Source: Acidovorax sp. DW039 (GTDB taxonomy: Bacteria > Pseudomonadota > Gammaproteobacteria > Burkholderiales > Burkholderiaceae_C). Taken from it: a stretch of 64,000 nucleotides of DNA. Within the stretch, counting starts at the first letter, position 1. Each line of letters starts with the position of its first letter. Positions 1-8,660 of this stretch are shown here, in pieces. The stretch covers positions 3,820,001 through 3,884,000 of the forward strand of contig NZ_AP029019.1 of NCBI RefSeq assembly GCF_037101375.1, written 5' to 3'. The translations under genes and the position numbers were made by a program. Below the pieces are notes generated by a model that saw only the letters and a list, made by a program, of their open reading frames with translations, was not told the DNA's origin and made no database searches.

Positions 1-1495
1 AGTCTGGGTTCTTGAGCTGCGTGGCGCTGATGCGGCCGGGGTACTCGCGCTCTTGGTGCATGCGGATGGTGCCGTACATGCCGTTGTCCAGCACCACCAC
101 GATGATGTTCAGGCCGTATTGCACAGCCGTCGCGAACTCCTGGCCGTGCATCAGAAAGTCGCCATCGCCCGCGAAGATCACCACCTCGCGCTGCGGCCAC
201 AGGCGCTTGCCGCCCACGCCTGCGGGCAGGCCGTAGCCCATGGAGCCACTGGTGGGCGCAAGCTGGCTCGCGTAGGTGGTGAAGGGCCAGAAGCGGTGAA
301 TCCAGGTGGCAAAGTTGCCAGCGCCGTTGCAGAAGATGGTGTCGGCGGGCAGCACTTCCTTGAGATGCTGCATCACCTGGCCCATTTGCAGGTTGCCGGG
401 GATGCGGATGGGCGCGGTGTCGCTCCAAGCCAGATATTCGGCATGGGCAGCCTCGGCATGAGCCTTCCAGGGCACAGCCGCTGTGGGCCGCACCGTATTG
501 AGCGCCGCAGCAAACGCCTGGGGCGTGGCGTGGATGGCCTGTGTGGGGCGATACAGCTTGCCCAGTTCATCCGCATCGGCATGCACATGCACCAGAGGCT
601 GTGCAGGCGTGGGGATATTGAACAGCTCATAGCCCTGCGATGGCACCTCCGACAAGCGGCCGCCCACCACCAACACCAGATCCGACGCTTTGATGCGCGC
701 CAACAGCTTGGGGTTGACGCCCAGGCCCAGGTCGCCGCCGTAGCAGGCGTGCGTGGCCGGGAACAGCATCTGGCGGCGGAACGAGCAGTACACAGGAATG
801 GACCACGCTTCGGCAAACGCGGTGAATTCGCGCACCGCCTGCTCGGACCAGCGGCTTCCGCCCAGGATGGCCACAGGGTTCTTTGCGGCTTGCAGGCGCT
901 GGGCCAGCTCGGCCATCTGCGCAGCGCCGGGGTGCGTTTCCGTCACCTGGTAGGGCAGCGCATCGGCCACCGTGGCGGCCTCGGTCAGCATGTCTTCGGG
1001 CAGCGCCACCACCACGGGGCCGGGGCGGCCCGAGGTGGCAACGTGGAAGGCACGCGAGATCAGTTCGGGCACACGGGCCGGGTCGTCAATCTGCACCACC
1101 CACTTGGCCATGGTGCCAAACACGGCGCTGTAGTCCAGCTCCTGAAACGCCTCGCGCCCCATGGCGTTGCGCGCCACCTGGCCCACGAACAGGATCATGG
1201 GGGTCGAGTCCTGGTGGGCAATGTGCACGCCCGCAGACGCATTGGTGGCACCGGGGCCGCGCGTCACAAAGCAGATGCCGGGCTGGCCGGTGAGCTTGCC
1301 CTGCGCTTCGGCCATCATGGCCGCACCGCCCTCCTGACGGCACACGGTCACGGCGATGTTGGCATCGTGCAGCGCATCAAGCACAGCCAAATAGCTTTCG
1401 CCGGGCACGCAAAAGAGCTGCTTCACGCCATGGGTGATGAGCTGCTGCACCAGAATCTGGCCGCCGGTGCGGGGGGTGAGGGAAGTCGTGTTCAT
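1..1495 (-). CDS. TPP-dependent acetolactate synthase-like enzyme (3' end beyond window)
   Basis: The protein begins MNTTSLTPRTGGQILVQQL and runs off the window at about residue 498. It has the N-terminal TPP-enzyme layout: a pyrimidine-binding region with FCVPGES near residue 29 and the catalytic glutamate in CRQEGGAA near residue 53, followed by GPGATN. The C-terminal TPP/Mg site is visible as GDGDFLMHGQEF with the downstream DNGMYG. This is the acetolactate synthase/glyoxylate carboligase/benzoylformate decarboxylase superfamily; the exact 2-oxo acid substrate cannot be read from sequence. It is the last visible gene of a five-gene minus-strand operon, 28 nt after the aminotransferase. As no small regulatory subunit is seen beside it, a catabolic decarboxylase or ligase role is more likely than branched-chain amino acid synthesis (inference). 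Confidence 0.85.
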   Translation of the reverse strand, partial: MNTTSLTPRTGGQILVQQLITHGVKQLFCVPGESYLAVLDALHDANIAVTVCRQEGGAAMMAEAQGKLTGQPGICFVTRGPGATNASAGVHIAHQDSTPMILFVGQVARNAMGREAFQELDYSAVFGTMAKWVVQIDDPARVPELISRAFHVATSGRPGPVVVALPEDMLTEAATVADALPYQVTETHPGAAQMAELAQRLQAAKNPVAILGGSRWSEQAVREFTAFAEAWSIPVYCSFRRQMLFPATHACYGGDLGLGVNPKLLARIKASDLVLVVGGRLSEVPSQGYELFNIPTPAQPLVHVHADADELGKLYRPTQAIHATPQAFAAALNTVRPTAAVPWKAHAEAAHAEYLAWSDTAPIRIPGNLQMGQVMQHLKEVLPADTIFCNGAGNFATWIHRFWPFTTYASQLAPTSGSMGYGLPAGVGGKRLWPQREVVIFAGDGDFLMHGQEFATAVQYGLNIIVVVLDNGMYGTIRMHQEREYPGRISATQLKNPD

Positions 1496-1523
1496 ATCAA
1501 CGGTATCGGATCAGAAATTCAAC

Positions 1524-2750
1524 TTAGAACAGAGCCTGGCAGGCGCGCTGGATGCGTGCGCAGGCTTCCTGCAAATCGGCGGTAGAGGCGGCGTACGAAA
1601 TGCGGAAGTACGGTGCCAGCCCCAGCACCCCGCCGGGCACCACGGCGACATGGTGTTCGCGAAGCAGATACGCGCAGAAGTCCGCATCGGTGCGCAGCAG
1701 CATGCCGCCGGGCGTGGTGCGGCCCAGCACGCCTTCGCAACTGGCAAAGGTGTAGAACGCGCCCTCGGGCACGCGACAGCGCAGGCCGGGCGAGGCGTTG
1801 AGCGCGGCCACCACCAGATCGCGCCGATCCTGGAACGCTTGGCAGCGCTCGCGCACCACGTCTTGCGGCCCGGTCAGCGCCGCAACGGCAGCCGCCTGAC
1901 TGATGGACGAAGGGCAGGACGTGGCCTGGCTCTGCACCACGGCCATGGCGGCAATCAGCGCCTTGGGCCCTGCGCCGTAACCGATGCGCCAGCCCGTCAT
2001 GGCATAGGCCTTGGAGACACCGTTCACCGTCAGCGTGCGATCGCGCAGTGACGGCAACACAGCAGCGGGCGTGGCAAACGCGCGGCCGTCGTACAGGATG
2101 TGCTCGTAGATGTCGTCCGCCAGCAGCCACACCTGCGGGTGACGCTCCACCACCTCAAGCACGGGTCGCAACTGCTCGGCGCTGTAAGCCGCGCCGCTGG
2201 GGTTGGAGGGCGAGTTGATGAACACCCAGCGCGTGCGCGGTGTGATGGCGGCCTCCAGCTGCTCGGGCGTGATGCGAAAGCCGTTGGCCTCGGTGCAGGG
2301 CACCACCACTGGCACACCGCCTGCAATCAGCACCATGTCGGCGTACGAAGTCCAGTACGGCGCGGGGAGGATCACCTCGTCACCCGGGTTCACCGACGCC
2401 ATCAGCGCGTTGTAGAGGATCTGCTTGGCGCCTGCGCCCGCAGTGATTTCGTTCAGCGCAAAGTCCAGCCCGTTGTCGTGCTTGAACTTGTGCTGGATGG
2501 CGGCCTTGAGTTCGGCCGTGCCATCCAGCACCGTGTAGTGCGTCTCCCCCCGCGCCATGGCCTGCTGCGCGGCCTCCAGGATGTGCGCGGGCGTGTCGAA
2601 GTCGGGCTCGCCCAGGCCCAGCACGATCACGGGCTGGCCCTGGCGCTTGAGCTGGTTGGCCTCTTGCGTCAGTCGCACGATTTCGGAGACGCCGATGGCA
2701 GCGAGGCGGTCGGCTGCGCGGAAGGCCGTGGCGGGGATGGGAGCGTTCAT
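1524..2750 (-). CDS. Class I/II PLP-dependent aminotransferase
   Basis: This 408-residue protein starts MNAPIPATAF; the ATG overlaps the stop of the upstream binding-protein gene by 4 nt (ATGA), which fixes the start. It shows the fold-type I aspartate aminotransferase family signatures: GLGEPDFDTP near residue 44, the ring-stacking YWTSY region, NSPSNPSG, the ADDIYE segment and the PLP lysine in VNGVSKAYAMTGWRIGY. The family transfers amino groups from aspartate, glutamate, aminoadipate or aromatic amino acids. Its place behind an antiquitin-type dehydrogenase and an FAD oxidase suggests it may act on 2-aminoadipate or a related product of the pathway; that is an inference from context. Confidence 0.9.
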   Translation of the reverse strand: MNAPIPATAFRAADRLAAIGVSEIVRLTQEANQLKRQGQPVIVLGLGEPDFDTPAHILEAAQQAMARGETHYTVLDGTAELKAAIQHKFKHDNGLDFALNEITAGAGAKQILYNALMASVNPGDEVILPAPYWTSYADMVLIAGGVPVVVPCTEANGFRITPEQLEAAITPRTRWVFINSPSNPSGAAYSAEQLRPVLEVVERHPQVWLLADDIYEHILYDGRAFATPAAVLPSLRDRTLTVNGVSKAYAMTGWRIGYGAGPKALIAAMAVVQSQATSCPSSISQAAAVAALTGPQDVVRERCQAFQDRRDLVVAALNASPGLRCRVPEGAFYTFASCEGVLGRTTPGGMLLRTDADFCAYLLREHHVAVVPGGVLGLAPYFRISYAASTADLQEACARIQRACQALF

Positions 2751-3664
2751 TGCTGATAGGTTTCCAGGGGCTTGTCGTTGGGGGTGGCAAACAGCTGACG
2801 CAGCGTGGTGCCCAGCGGCAGGTTCAGGCTCATGTTCTTGGGCGGGATGGGGTTCACAAACCACTTGGTGTAGATCTTTTCCATCTCGCCGGACTGCATC
2901 AGCTTGATGAGCACGCCATCCACCGCCGCTTTGAACGTGGGGTCATCCTTGCGGAACAGCAGTGCAATCGGCTCAGCGCCCAGCGGCTCGCCTACGATAC
3001 GGTAGGCCGAGGGGTCTTTGGAGTTGGCAATCATCCCGGCCAGCAGGTTGTCGTCGAGCACAAAGGCATCGGCACGGCCAGACTCCAGCAGCAGGAAGCT
3101 CTCGTGGTGGTCCTTGCCCAGCACGGTCTTGATGGGTGCACCGCCCAACACGCGCTCTTGCTTGCGCAGCAGCTGTACGGCGGTGGTGCCTGTGGATGCG
3201 GCAATGGTGCGGCCTGCAAGCTGGCTGATGGACTTCAAGTCCGAATCCTTGCGCACCGCCATCCTTACTTCGCTCACATAGGTGGTCACCGCAAAGGCCA
3301 CTTGCTGCTGGCGTGCGGTGTTGTTGGTGGTGGGGCCGCAGCCAATGTCCAGCGTGCCGTTTTGCACCAGGGGCAGCGTGTTCTGCGCGGTCACGGCCAT
3401 GTATTCGAGCTTGGCGTCAGGCGCGATTTCCTTGAGCACGCGCTCGCACAGCTCCACGTGGTAGCCCACGTATTTTTCGTTCGCACCCAGCGCATAGGCC
3501 ATGGGCGGCGAGGTTTCGCGCACGCCCAGCACGGCCTTGCCGCTGGACTTGATCTTCTCCAGCGTGGGCTGGGTGACCGTCTGCGCCAGCGCGGGGGCCG
3601 AGGCCATGCAGGCCAGAGCCAGGCCTGCAGCGAGCGCGGTGAAGGTCTTGCGGGAAATTGCCAT
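2747..3664 (-). CDS. Periplasmic amino-acid-binding protein, ABC family 3
   Basis: A 305-residue protein with a Sec signal peptide (MAISRKTFTALAAG through ...APALA/QT). The mature part carries the family-3 solute-binding pattern: LGVRETSPPMAY, YHVELCERV, the NGTLDIGCGP hinge strand, FVLDDNLLAG and a C-terminal KIYTKWF. It resembles glutamate/aspartate binding proteins (GltI type). No permease or ATPase lies between it and its operon partners, so the membrane subunits must be beyond position 1 or elsewhere. The stop overlaps the start of the aminotransferase. A GAGACAACGAC stretch ahead of the ATG is the likely ribosome site. Confidence 0.9.
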   Translation of the reverse strand: MAISRKTFTALAAGLALACMASAPALAQTVTQPTLEKIKSSGKAVLGVRETSPPMAYALGANEKYVGYHVELCERVLKEIAPDAKLEYMAVTAQNTLPLVQNGTLDIGCGPTTNNTARQQQVAFAVTTYVSEVRMAVRKDSDLKSISQLAGRTIAASTGTTAVQLLRKQERVLGGAPIKTVLGKDHHESFLLLESGRADAFVLDDNLLAGMIANSKDPSAYRIVGEPLGAEPIALLFRKDDPTFKAAVDGVLIKLMQSGEMEKIYTKWFVNPIPPKNMSLNLPLGTTLRQLFATPNDKPLETYQQ

Positions 3665-3714
3665 GTCGTTGTCTCCTGGTGTTATGTCGTTGGCAGGTTG
3701 GAAAAAGGCGAGGC

Positions 3715-4908
3715 TCAAATCACGTTCTTTTCGAGCAGCGGCGCATTGCGCGCAATGCGTTCGATGGACAGCGGTGACAGGTCCAGGCTCTGGTAGCTGC
3801 CGGTGAGCAAAAACTCGGCGACGCCCCGGCCCACGGCTGGGCACTGCTGCAGGCCGTGGCCCGAAAAGCCGTTGGCAAACACCAGGTTGTCGCACGCCGG
3901 GTGCAGGCCCACGATGGCGTTGTGGTCAAAGGTGTTCATCTCGTAGTAACCAGCCCAGGCCCCCTGCATGCGCAGTGCCTCAAAGCCGGGGATGCGCTCT
4001 GCCAGCGTGGGCCAGATGCGGTCCTCGAACGCGGCGTACTCGGGCTCCAGCGGGGCAAAGTCGGCGTCGTCGTCGGCGTCAGGCGCAAAGCCACAGATGA
4101 AGCCTTTGCCCTCGGGCCGCAGCCAGATGCCACTGGTGTCGATGAGCAGGGGGCAGCCCGGCAGCGCGGCGGGGCTGGCCAGGTTGAACACCGTGCGGCG
4201 CTTGCCCACCACAGGCAGATCAATGCCCGCCCAGCCCGCAATCGCAGCAGCCCAGGGGCCACCGGCATTGACCGCATAACGGCATGGCAGCACGGCACCG
4301 CTTTGCAGGCGCACCGCGTTCACGTGCAGCACGCCATCGCTGGCCGCCGTAACCAGCCCCACGGCCTGATCGGCCACGTAGCGCACACCCTGGCTCTGCG
4401 CCTTTTTGCGCAGCGCCGTCAGCAGCAGGTAGCCATCAAACCAGCCCTCGCCCGACAGGCCCAGCGAGCCCAGCACCACATCCTGCAGCGCCAGCCACGG
4501 AAAGCGCTCGGCCAGTGGCTGCGGGCCCAGCAGCGCCACATCGGCGCCATGCTGCTTTTGCAGCGCGTGGTTCTCGCGCAGCGTGGCTTCGCCCGCCTGG
4601 GTGGCCAAGTACAGGTAGCCGCCTTCATGCAGGCCAATGTCGGGCACATCGCCATGGCAAGCCAACAGCGTGCCCACGTTGCGCAGAAAGCCGATGCCAA
4701 ACGCCGATATCTGGATGTTGATGTCAGTAGAAAACTGCTGACGAATGGAGCTGGCCGACAGGGCCGAGGAGGCACGGGCGTACGTCGGGTCGCGTTCAAC
4801 CACTATCACCTCGCAGCCCGGCTGCTGCAGGGTGAGAAAGTACGCAATGGCGCTGCCTATGACGCCACCGCCAATGATGACGATGGGCCCGCTCTGGACT
4901 GCAGACAT
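3715..4908 (-). CDS. FAD-dependent amino acid/amine oxidase (DAO family)
   Basis: This 397-residue flavoprotein has an N-terminal dinucleotide motif VIIGGGVIGSAIAY (GxGxxG) and an ERD acidic end of beta-2, then the long DAO substrate domain with VNAGGPWAAAIAG and a C-terminal FANGFSGHGLQQCPAVG FAD-contact region. Members include sarcosine oxidase, glycine oxidase, D-amino acid dehydrogenase and pipecolate oxidase. It lies 36 nt behind an antiquitin-type aldehyde dehydrogenase, the same pairing as amaA-amaB in Pseudomonas lysine/pipecolate catabolism, so a cyclic or side-chain amine substrate is plausible. Substrate assignment is inference only. Confidence 0.85.
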   Translation of the reverse strand: MSAVQSGPIVIIGGGVIGSAIAYFLTLQQPGCEVIVVERDPTYARASSALSASSIRQQFSTDINIQISAFGIGFLRNVGTLLACHGDVPDIGLHEGGYLYLATQAGEATLRENHALQKQHGADVALLGPQPLAERFPWLALQDVVLGSLGLSGEGWFDGYLLLTALRKKAQSQGVRYVADQAVGLVTAASDGVLHVNAVRLQSGAVLPCRYAVNAGGPWAAAIAGWAGIDLPVVGKRRTVFNLASPAALPGCPLLIDTSGIWLRPEGKGFICGFAPDADDDADFAPLEPEYAAFEDRIWPTLAERIPGFEALRMQGAWAGYYEMNTFDHNAIVGLHPACDNLVFANGFSGHGLQQCPAVGRGVAEFLLTGSYQSLDLSPLSIERIARNAPLLEKNVI

Positions 4909-4944
4909 GCTGGCTGGCGACGAAAGGTGGCTCTGGAATGCGGC

Positions 4945-6480
4945 TTAAACGTCGAATTTGACGCCTTGTGCCAGGGGCAACGCGGTCGAATAGTTCACCG
5001 TGTTGGTCGCGCGGCGCATGTAGGCCTTCCAGCTGTCAGAACCCGCCTCGCGGCCACCGCCGGTTTCCTTCTCGCCACCAAACGCACCGCCAATCTCGGC
5101 ACCGCTGGGGCCAATGTTGACGTTGGCAATGCCGCAGTCCGAGCCTGAGGCCGACACGAACTGCTCGGCCTCACGCATGTTCAGCGTGAAGATGGACGAC
5201 GACAGGCCTGCGCCCACGGCGTTGTTCATGGCAATGGCTTCGTCCAGTGTGCTGTAGCGGGTGACGTACAGGATGGGCGCAAAGGTTTCATGCAGCGCGG
5301 GGCCTTCGTGCTTTGCCAGTTCCACCAGCGCGGGGCGCACGTAGTACGCATCGGGGCCGCCCAGGCCTTCCACGCGGGCACCGCCGTGCACCTTGGCACC
5401 CAGCGCGCGGCTTTGCTCCAGCGCCTTTTGCATGCCGTCAAACGCCATGCGGTCAATCAGCGGGCCTACCAGCGTGCCATCGGTGCGCGGGTCGCCCACC
5501 TGCACGTTGCCGTACACCTTGATGAGCTGGGGCACGAGCTGGTCGTACACGCTTTCATGCACAAACAGGCGGCGCAGCGTGGTGCAGCGCTGGCCTGCTG
5601 TTCCCATGGCCGCAAAGGCAATGCCGCGCAGGGCCAGGTCCAGGTCTGCAGAAGGTGCAACGATGGCAGCGTTGTTGCCACCCAGCTCCAGAATGGCACG
5701 GGCAAAGCGGGCTGCCAGGCGCGGGCCCACGGCGCGGCCCATGGCGGTGGAGCCGGTGGCCGACAGAACGGGCACGCGGGCGTCGTCCACCAGCACCTCG
5801 CCAATGTCGCGCTGGCCGATGATCAGCTCCAGCAGGCCCGCGGGTGCATCCGATCCAAAGCGAGCCAGTGCGCGCTGGGCAATGGCGTGCGTGGCCAAGG
5901 CCGTGAGCGGGGTCTTTTCAGACGGCTTCCACACCACCGGGTCGCCACACACCACAGCCAGCGCGGCGTTCCACGACCATACGGCCACCGGGAAGTTGAA
6001 GGCCGAGATGACGCCGCACACACCCAGCGGGTGCCAAGTTTCCATCATGCGGTGACCAGCGCGCTCGGTGGCAATCGTCAGGCCGTACAGCTGGCGCGAC
6101 AGGCCCACGGCAAAGTCGCAGATGTCGATCATCTCCTGCACCTCGCCTAGGCCTTCGGACGGGATCTTGCCCGCTTCCAAGGTCACCAGGCGGCCTAGGT
6201 CGACCTTGGCGGCGCGCAGCTCTTCGCCCAGCAGGCGAATCAACTCGCCCCGGCGTGGCGCGGGTACATTGCGCCACGCCGCAAACGCCGCGTGGGCACG
6301 GCCAATGGCTTCGCGGGCCTGTGCAGGCGTGTGCTGAGGCACATGGGCCACCACTTCGCCCGTGAGGGGGGAGCGCACAGCCAAGTCGCCCCCCTGGTAG
6401 GCAGAGGCGGGCACGCCCAGGCGCTGCAGCAGGGCATGGACTTCAGGAACAACGCTGGAAGCAATGGAGGTGTCAGACAT
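4945..6480 (-). CDS. amaB: Antiquitin-type aldehyde dehydrogenase (aminoadipate-semialdehyde type)
   Basis: At 511 residues it has the ALDH7 length. Seen in order: a WHPLGVCGVISAFNFPVAVW cofactor-binding segment, VVWKPSEKTP, the ATGSTAMGRAVG Rossmann turn, the catalytic glutamate in ILELGGNNA and the catalytic cysteine in GTAGQRCTTLRR. The GQRCTT form and the FNFPVAVWSWNAALA block are typical of antiquitin/ALDH7 enzymes, which oxidise alpha-aminoadipic semialdehyde to 2-aminoadipate in lysine degradation. It is the first gene of the minus-strand operon and faces the LysR gene across about 295 bp. The amaB symbol is by family resemblance; specificity is untested. Confidence 0.85.
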   Translation of the reverse strand: MSDTSIASSVVPEVHALLQRLGVPASAYQGGDLAVRSPLTGEVVAHVPQHTPAQAREAIGRAHAAFAAWRNVPAPRRGELIRLLGEELRAAKVDLGRLVTLEAGKIPSEGLGEVQEMIDICDFAVGLSRQLYGLTIATERAGHRMMETWHPLGVCGVISAFNFPVAVWSWNAALAVVCGDPVVWKPSEKTPLTALATHAIAQRALARFGSDAPAGLLELIIGQRDIGEVLVDDARVPVLSATGSTAMGRAVGPRLAARFARAILELGGNNAAIVAPSADLDLALRGIAFAAMGTAGQRCTTLRRLFVHESVYDQLVPQLIKVYGNVQVGDPRTDGTLVGPLIDRMAFDGMQKALEQSRALGAKVHGGARVEGLGGPDAYYVRPALVELAKHEGPALHETFAPILYVTRYSTLDEAIAMNNAVGAGLSSSIFTLNMREAEQFVSASGSDCGIANVNIGPSGAEIGGAFGGEKETGGGREAGSDSWKAYMRRATNTVNYSTALPLAQGVKFDV

Positions 6481-6619
6481 AGACGGTGTAGGAGGTTCGA
6501 TTCAGAAAATACGCGGCGCCCCGGCATGGCCGGTGATGCGCCGAGATGGGCATTTCAGCAGCAAGGATGGTGCCACTATCCATGCGCCACGGCCCCCTGC
6601 ATAGCAAAAGTTTGGAACG

Positions 6620-6644
6620 ACTTCATACCATTTCAGAATGAAGT
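6620..6644. promoter_or_regulatory. LysR-type operator, T-N11-A palindrome
   Basis: ACTTCAT, an 11-bp spacer and ATGAAGT form a perfect 7-bp inverted repeat with the T-N11-A core that defines LysR-type recognition boxes. It sits in the middle of the 295-bp region between the aldehyde dehydrogenase start at 6480 and the LysR start at 6776, about 135 bp from each, as expected for control of a divergent pair. Apart from this box I see no other clear structure in the region. Confidence 0.7.
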
Positions 6645-6775
6645 AACGCACAATGCCTAGCAAATGCAGGAGTGGCCAGCGCTTGTTCAAAAAGCGCTGA
6701 CTCTGCATTAAGGGCACAAGGGCTGCAAAGCCGCTCATTCCCTCTACGCATCAATCGCCCACTTTTTGTGCAGCC

Positions 6776-7675
6776 ATGTTCCGCAAGACCTTCCTGCCCC
6801 CCATCGCTGACCTGCTGGCCTTTGAAGCGGCAGCGCGCCACACCAGCATCTCGCGCGCCGCGCAGGAGCTGCACCTGACGCAAAGCGCGGTGTCGCGCCA
6901 GATCCGGCAACTGGAGGAGCAACTGGGCATGGCCCTGTTTCACCGCGTGCGCCAGCGCATCGTGCTCACCGATGCAGGCCGGGTGTATGCGGCCGATGTG
7001 CGCGCCGCGTTGCAGCAGCTCTCGGCCAGCACACAAAAGGCCATGGCGTTTTCGCATGCCGAAGGGCTGCTCAACCTGGCCGTTCTGCCCACGCTGGGCA
7101 CGCGCTGGCTCATACCGCGCCTGAGCCGCTTCATGGCCCAGCACCCACAGATCACGGTGAACTTTTCAGCCCGCACCGAGCCGTTCGAGTTTGCGGGCAC
7201 CCCTTTTGACGCGGCCATTCACTTTGGCGCACCCACCTGGCCCGGAGCGGTGTGCGAATTTTTGATGCGCGAAGAGGTCGTGCCAGTCGCCAGCCCCGCC
7301 TACCGCGATCAGCACCAGATCCACACGGCGCAAGACCTGGCGCGCGTGGTGCTGCTGCAGCAAAGCACCCGCCCGACCCAGTGGGCCGAATGGTTTGAGC
7401 ATGTGGGCGCACCCACCACCATGGCACTGCGCGGCCCGCGTTCGGAACATTTCGCCATGATTGCGCAGGCTGCCGTGTCAAACCTTGGCGCTGCGCTGCT
7501 GCCGCGCTTTCTGATCGAGCAGGAACTGGCCGCCGGAACCCTGGTGGAGCTGCTGCCCGACACCGTGACCAGCCCCGATGCCTACTACCTTGTCTACCCC
7601 GAAGCTCGCGCCCAGACGCCCCTGGTCAAGGCGTTCAGAGACTGGCTGGTGTCCGAGTGCCAGCACATGGAATAA
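6776..7675 (+). CDS. LysR-family transcriptional regulator
   Basis: A 299-residue regulator. The N-terminal winged helix-turn-helix is clear (FEAAARHTSISRAAQELHL, then TQSAVSRQIRQLEEQLG) over residues 10-65, followed by a LysR substrate domain starting around NLAVLPTLGTRWL and reaching the C-terminus. It is of the GcvA-like subgroup by its LIPRLSRF and DAAIHFG pattern. It is divergent from the five-gene catabolic operon and is probably its regulator. The stop codon is the first part of a palindromic repeat element, which makes the gene end unusual. Confidence 0.9.
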   Translation: MFRKTFLPPIADLLAFEAAARHTSISRAAQELHLTQSAVSRQIRQLEEQLGMALFHRVRQRIVLTDAGRVYAADVRAALQQLSASTQKAMAFSHAEGLLNLAVLPTLGTRWLIPRLSRFMAQHPQITVNFSARTEPFEFAGTPFDAAIHFGAPTWPGAVCEFLMREEVVPVASPAYRDQHQIHTAQDLARVVLLQQSTRPTQWAEWFEHVGAPTTMALRGPRSEHFAMIAQAAVSNLGAALLPRFLIEQELAAGTLVELLPDTVTSPDAYYLVYPEARAQTPLVKAFRDWLVSECQHME

Positions 7676-7788
7676 GAGCAGCTCACAAAACTCTTCTGGC
7701 GTCGTTGCCGCGTCTTGTCGTACTACGCGTACTGCCTGCGACGCAGCGCCTAGCCAGAACCGCTACGCTGAGTTTTGTGAGCCGCTCT
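7675..7788. repeat. Palindromic element A (114 bp) docked on LysR stop codon
   Basis: The arms 7675-7693 (AGAGCAGCTCACAAAACTC) and 7770-7788 are inverted with one mismatch over 19 bp. An inner TTCTGGC/GCCAGAA pair and GTCG/CGAC steps extend the stem, leaving a loop with TACTACGCGTACTGCC. The element begins with the final A of the LysR TAA stop and lies between the convergent lysR and ynfA genes, so it could act as a bidirectional terminator or RNA-stabilising hairpin. It has no U-tract. A diverged second copy is at 18494-18618 in the same position relative to a stop codon. Confidence 0.8.
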
Positions 7789-7837
7789 CAGCCACCCCAA
7801 GTCATTAGCCTCCGCGTGATCCCGATCCCACGCAGCC

Positions 7838-8170
7838 TCAGCCCACCCGGCGGCCCAGCATGATGATGGTCATGCCCAGCAGGCTCACAGCCACACCCAC
7901 CCAGTCCGTCATGCTGGGCCTGACTTTGTCCACCAGCATCAGCCACACCATGGCCACAGAGATGTACACGCCGCCATAGGCCGCATACACCCGACCCGAA
8001 GCAGTGGGATGCAAAGTGAGCAGCCAGGCAAACGCCGCAAGACAGGCCGCGGCGGGTAACAGCAGCCAAGCAGATTTGCCCTGGCGCAGCCAGAGGTAGG
8101 GCAGATAGCAGCCCACGATTTCTGCCAGTGCCGTGGCCACAAACAGCCCGAAGGTTTTGAGGAAGTCCAT
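7838..8170 (-). CDS. YnfA/UPF0060 family membrane protein
   Basis: A 110-residue, four-helix integral membrane protein beginning [20 protein letters not shown]. The pattern [31 protein letters not shown] and the [19 protein letters not shown] end match the YnfA (UPF0060) family, which is related to small multidrug-resistance transporters. The open frame extends upstream to about 8425 but the family start and length (about 108 residues) support the ATG at 8170. It is convergent with lysR across the palindromic element. Confidence 0.9.
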   Translation of the reverse strand: MDFLKTFGLFVATALAEIVGCYLPYLWLRQGKSAWLLLPAAACLAAFAWLLTLHPTASGRVYAAYGGVYISVAMVWLMLVDKVRPSMTDWVGVAVSLLGMTIIMLGRRVG

Positions 8171-8328
8171 GGGCGGGGATTGTCGTTGCAGATATGCAAG
8201 CCACTGTTCCTGGCCAACAAAGTCTGAGACAGCGCGAAGGTCCGCTTTAGGCTCACGCGCGACGCGTCCGCGAATGTATGCTTCGGCCCCTGAGCAGTCC
8301 TTGCCCAATTTGGGGATGCGAGGCCTGA

Positions 8329-8607
8329 TTAAAGTCGAGCTGCGAAACGTGAGGATGCCTCGCTCAATCCCATGTTTTCTGCCGCCAGCTGGAGTTCCGC
8401 CCAAAAGGCTGGAGGGGAATGGCAAAGGTTACCGAGGAACTCTGCTTCTTCCAGCGCTAACTCGAGTTCGTTATGACTTAGAAACTCATCAAGCTGACGA
8501 AGAGCGTCTAACCCCTCATTGGGGAGTGGAGACGGAAGGTGACCCTTACTCGCAATCAGGTGCCAAGACGTGATTGCCCAAGAAGACCTCGTATCTTGGC
8601 TCCCCAT
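8329..8607 (-). CDS. Small acidic protein, immunity-like, function unknown
   Basis: A 92-residue protein. The start is set by a perfect GGAGGT seven bases before the ATG at 8607; an in-frame GTG lies farther upstream. It is acidic and helical, with [20 protein letters not shown] and [17 protein letters not shown]. This HNE-x-ELAL-x-E layout is seen in small proteins near polymorphic-toxin immunity genes; I do not recognise a named family with certainty. It lies 53 nt after the DUF2625 gene on the same strand in a lower-GC patch, suggesting a recently acquired pair. Confidence 0.7.
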   Translation of the reverse strand: MGSQDTRSSWAITSWHLIASKGHLPSPLPNEGLDALRQLDEFLSHNELELALEEAEFLGNLCHSPPAFWAELQLAAENMGLSEASSRFAARL

Positions 8608-8660
8608 TGTTGCCACCTCCATTGACTGATGGCCGCATCCTGCCACACCGAGCTACTTCC

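Noticed and set aside
53-1585. 510-residue plus-strand frame
   Set aside because: Antisense to the TPP enzyme with intact catalytic motifs; the frame is rich in His/Gly/Arg and shows no fold.
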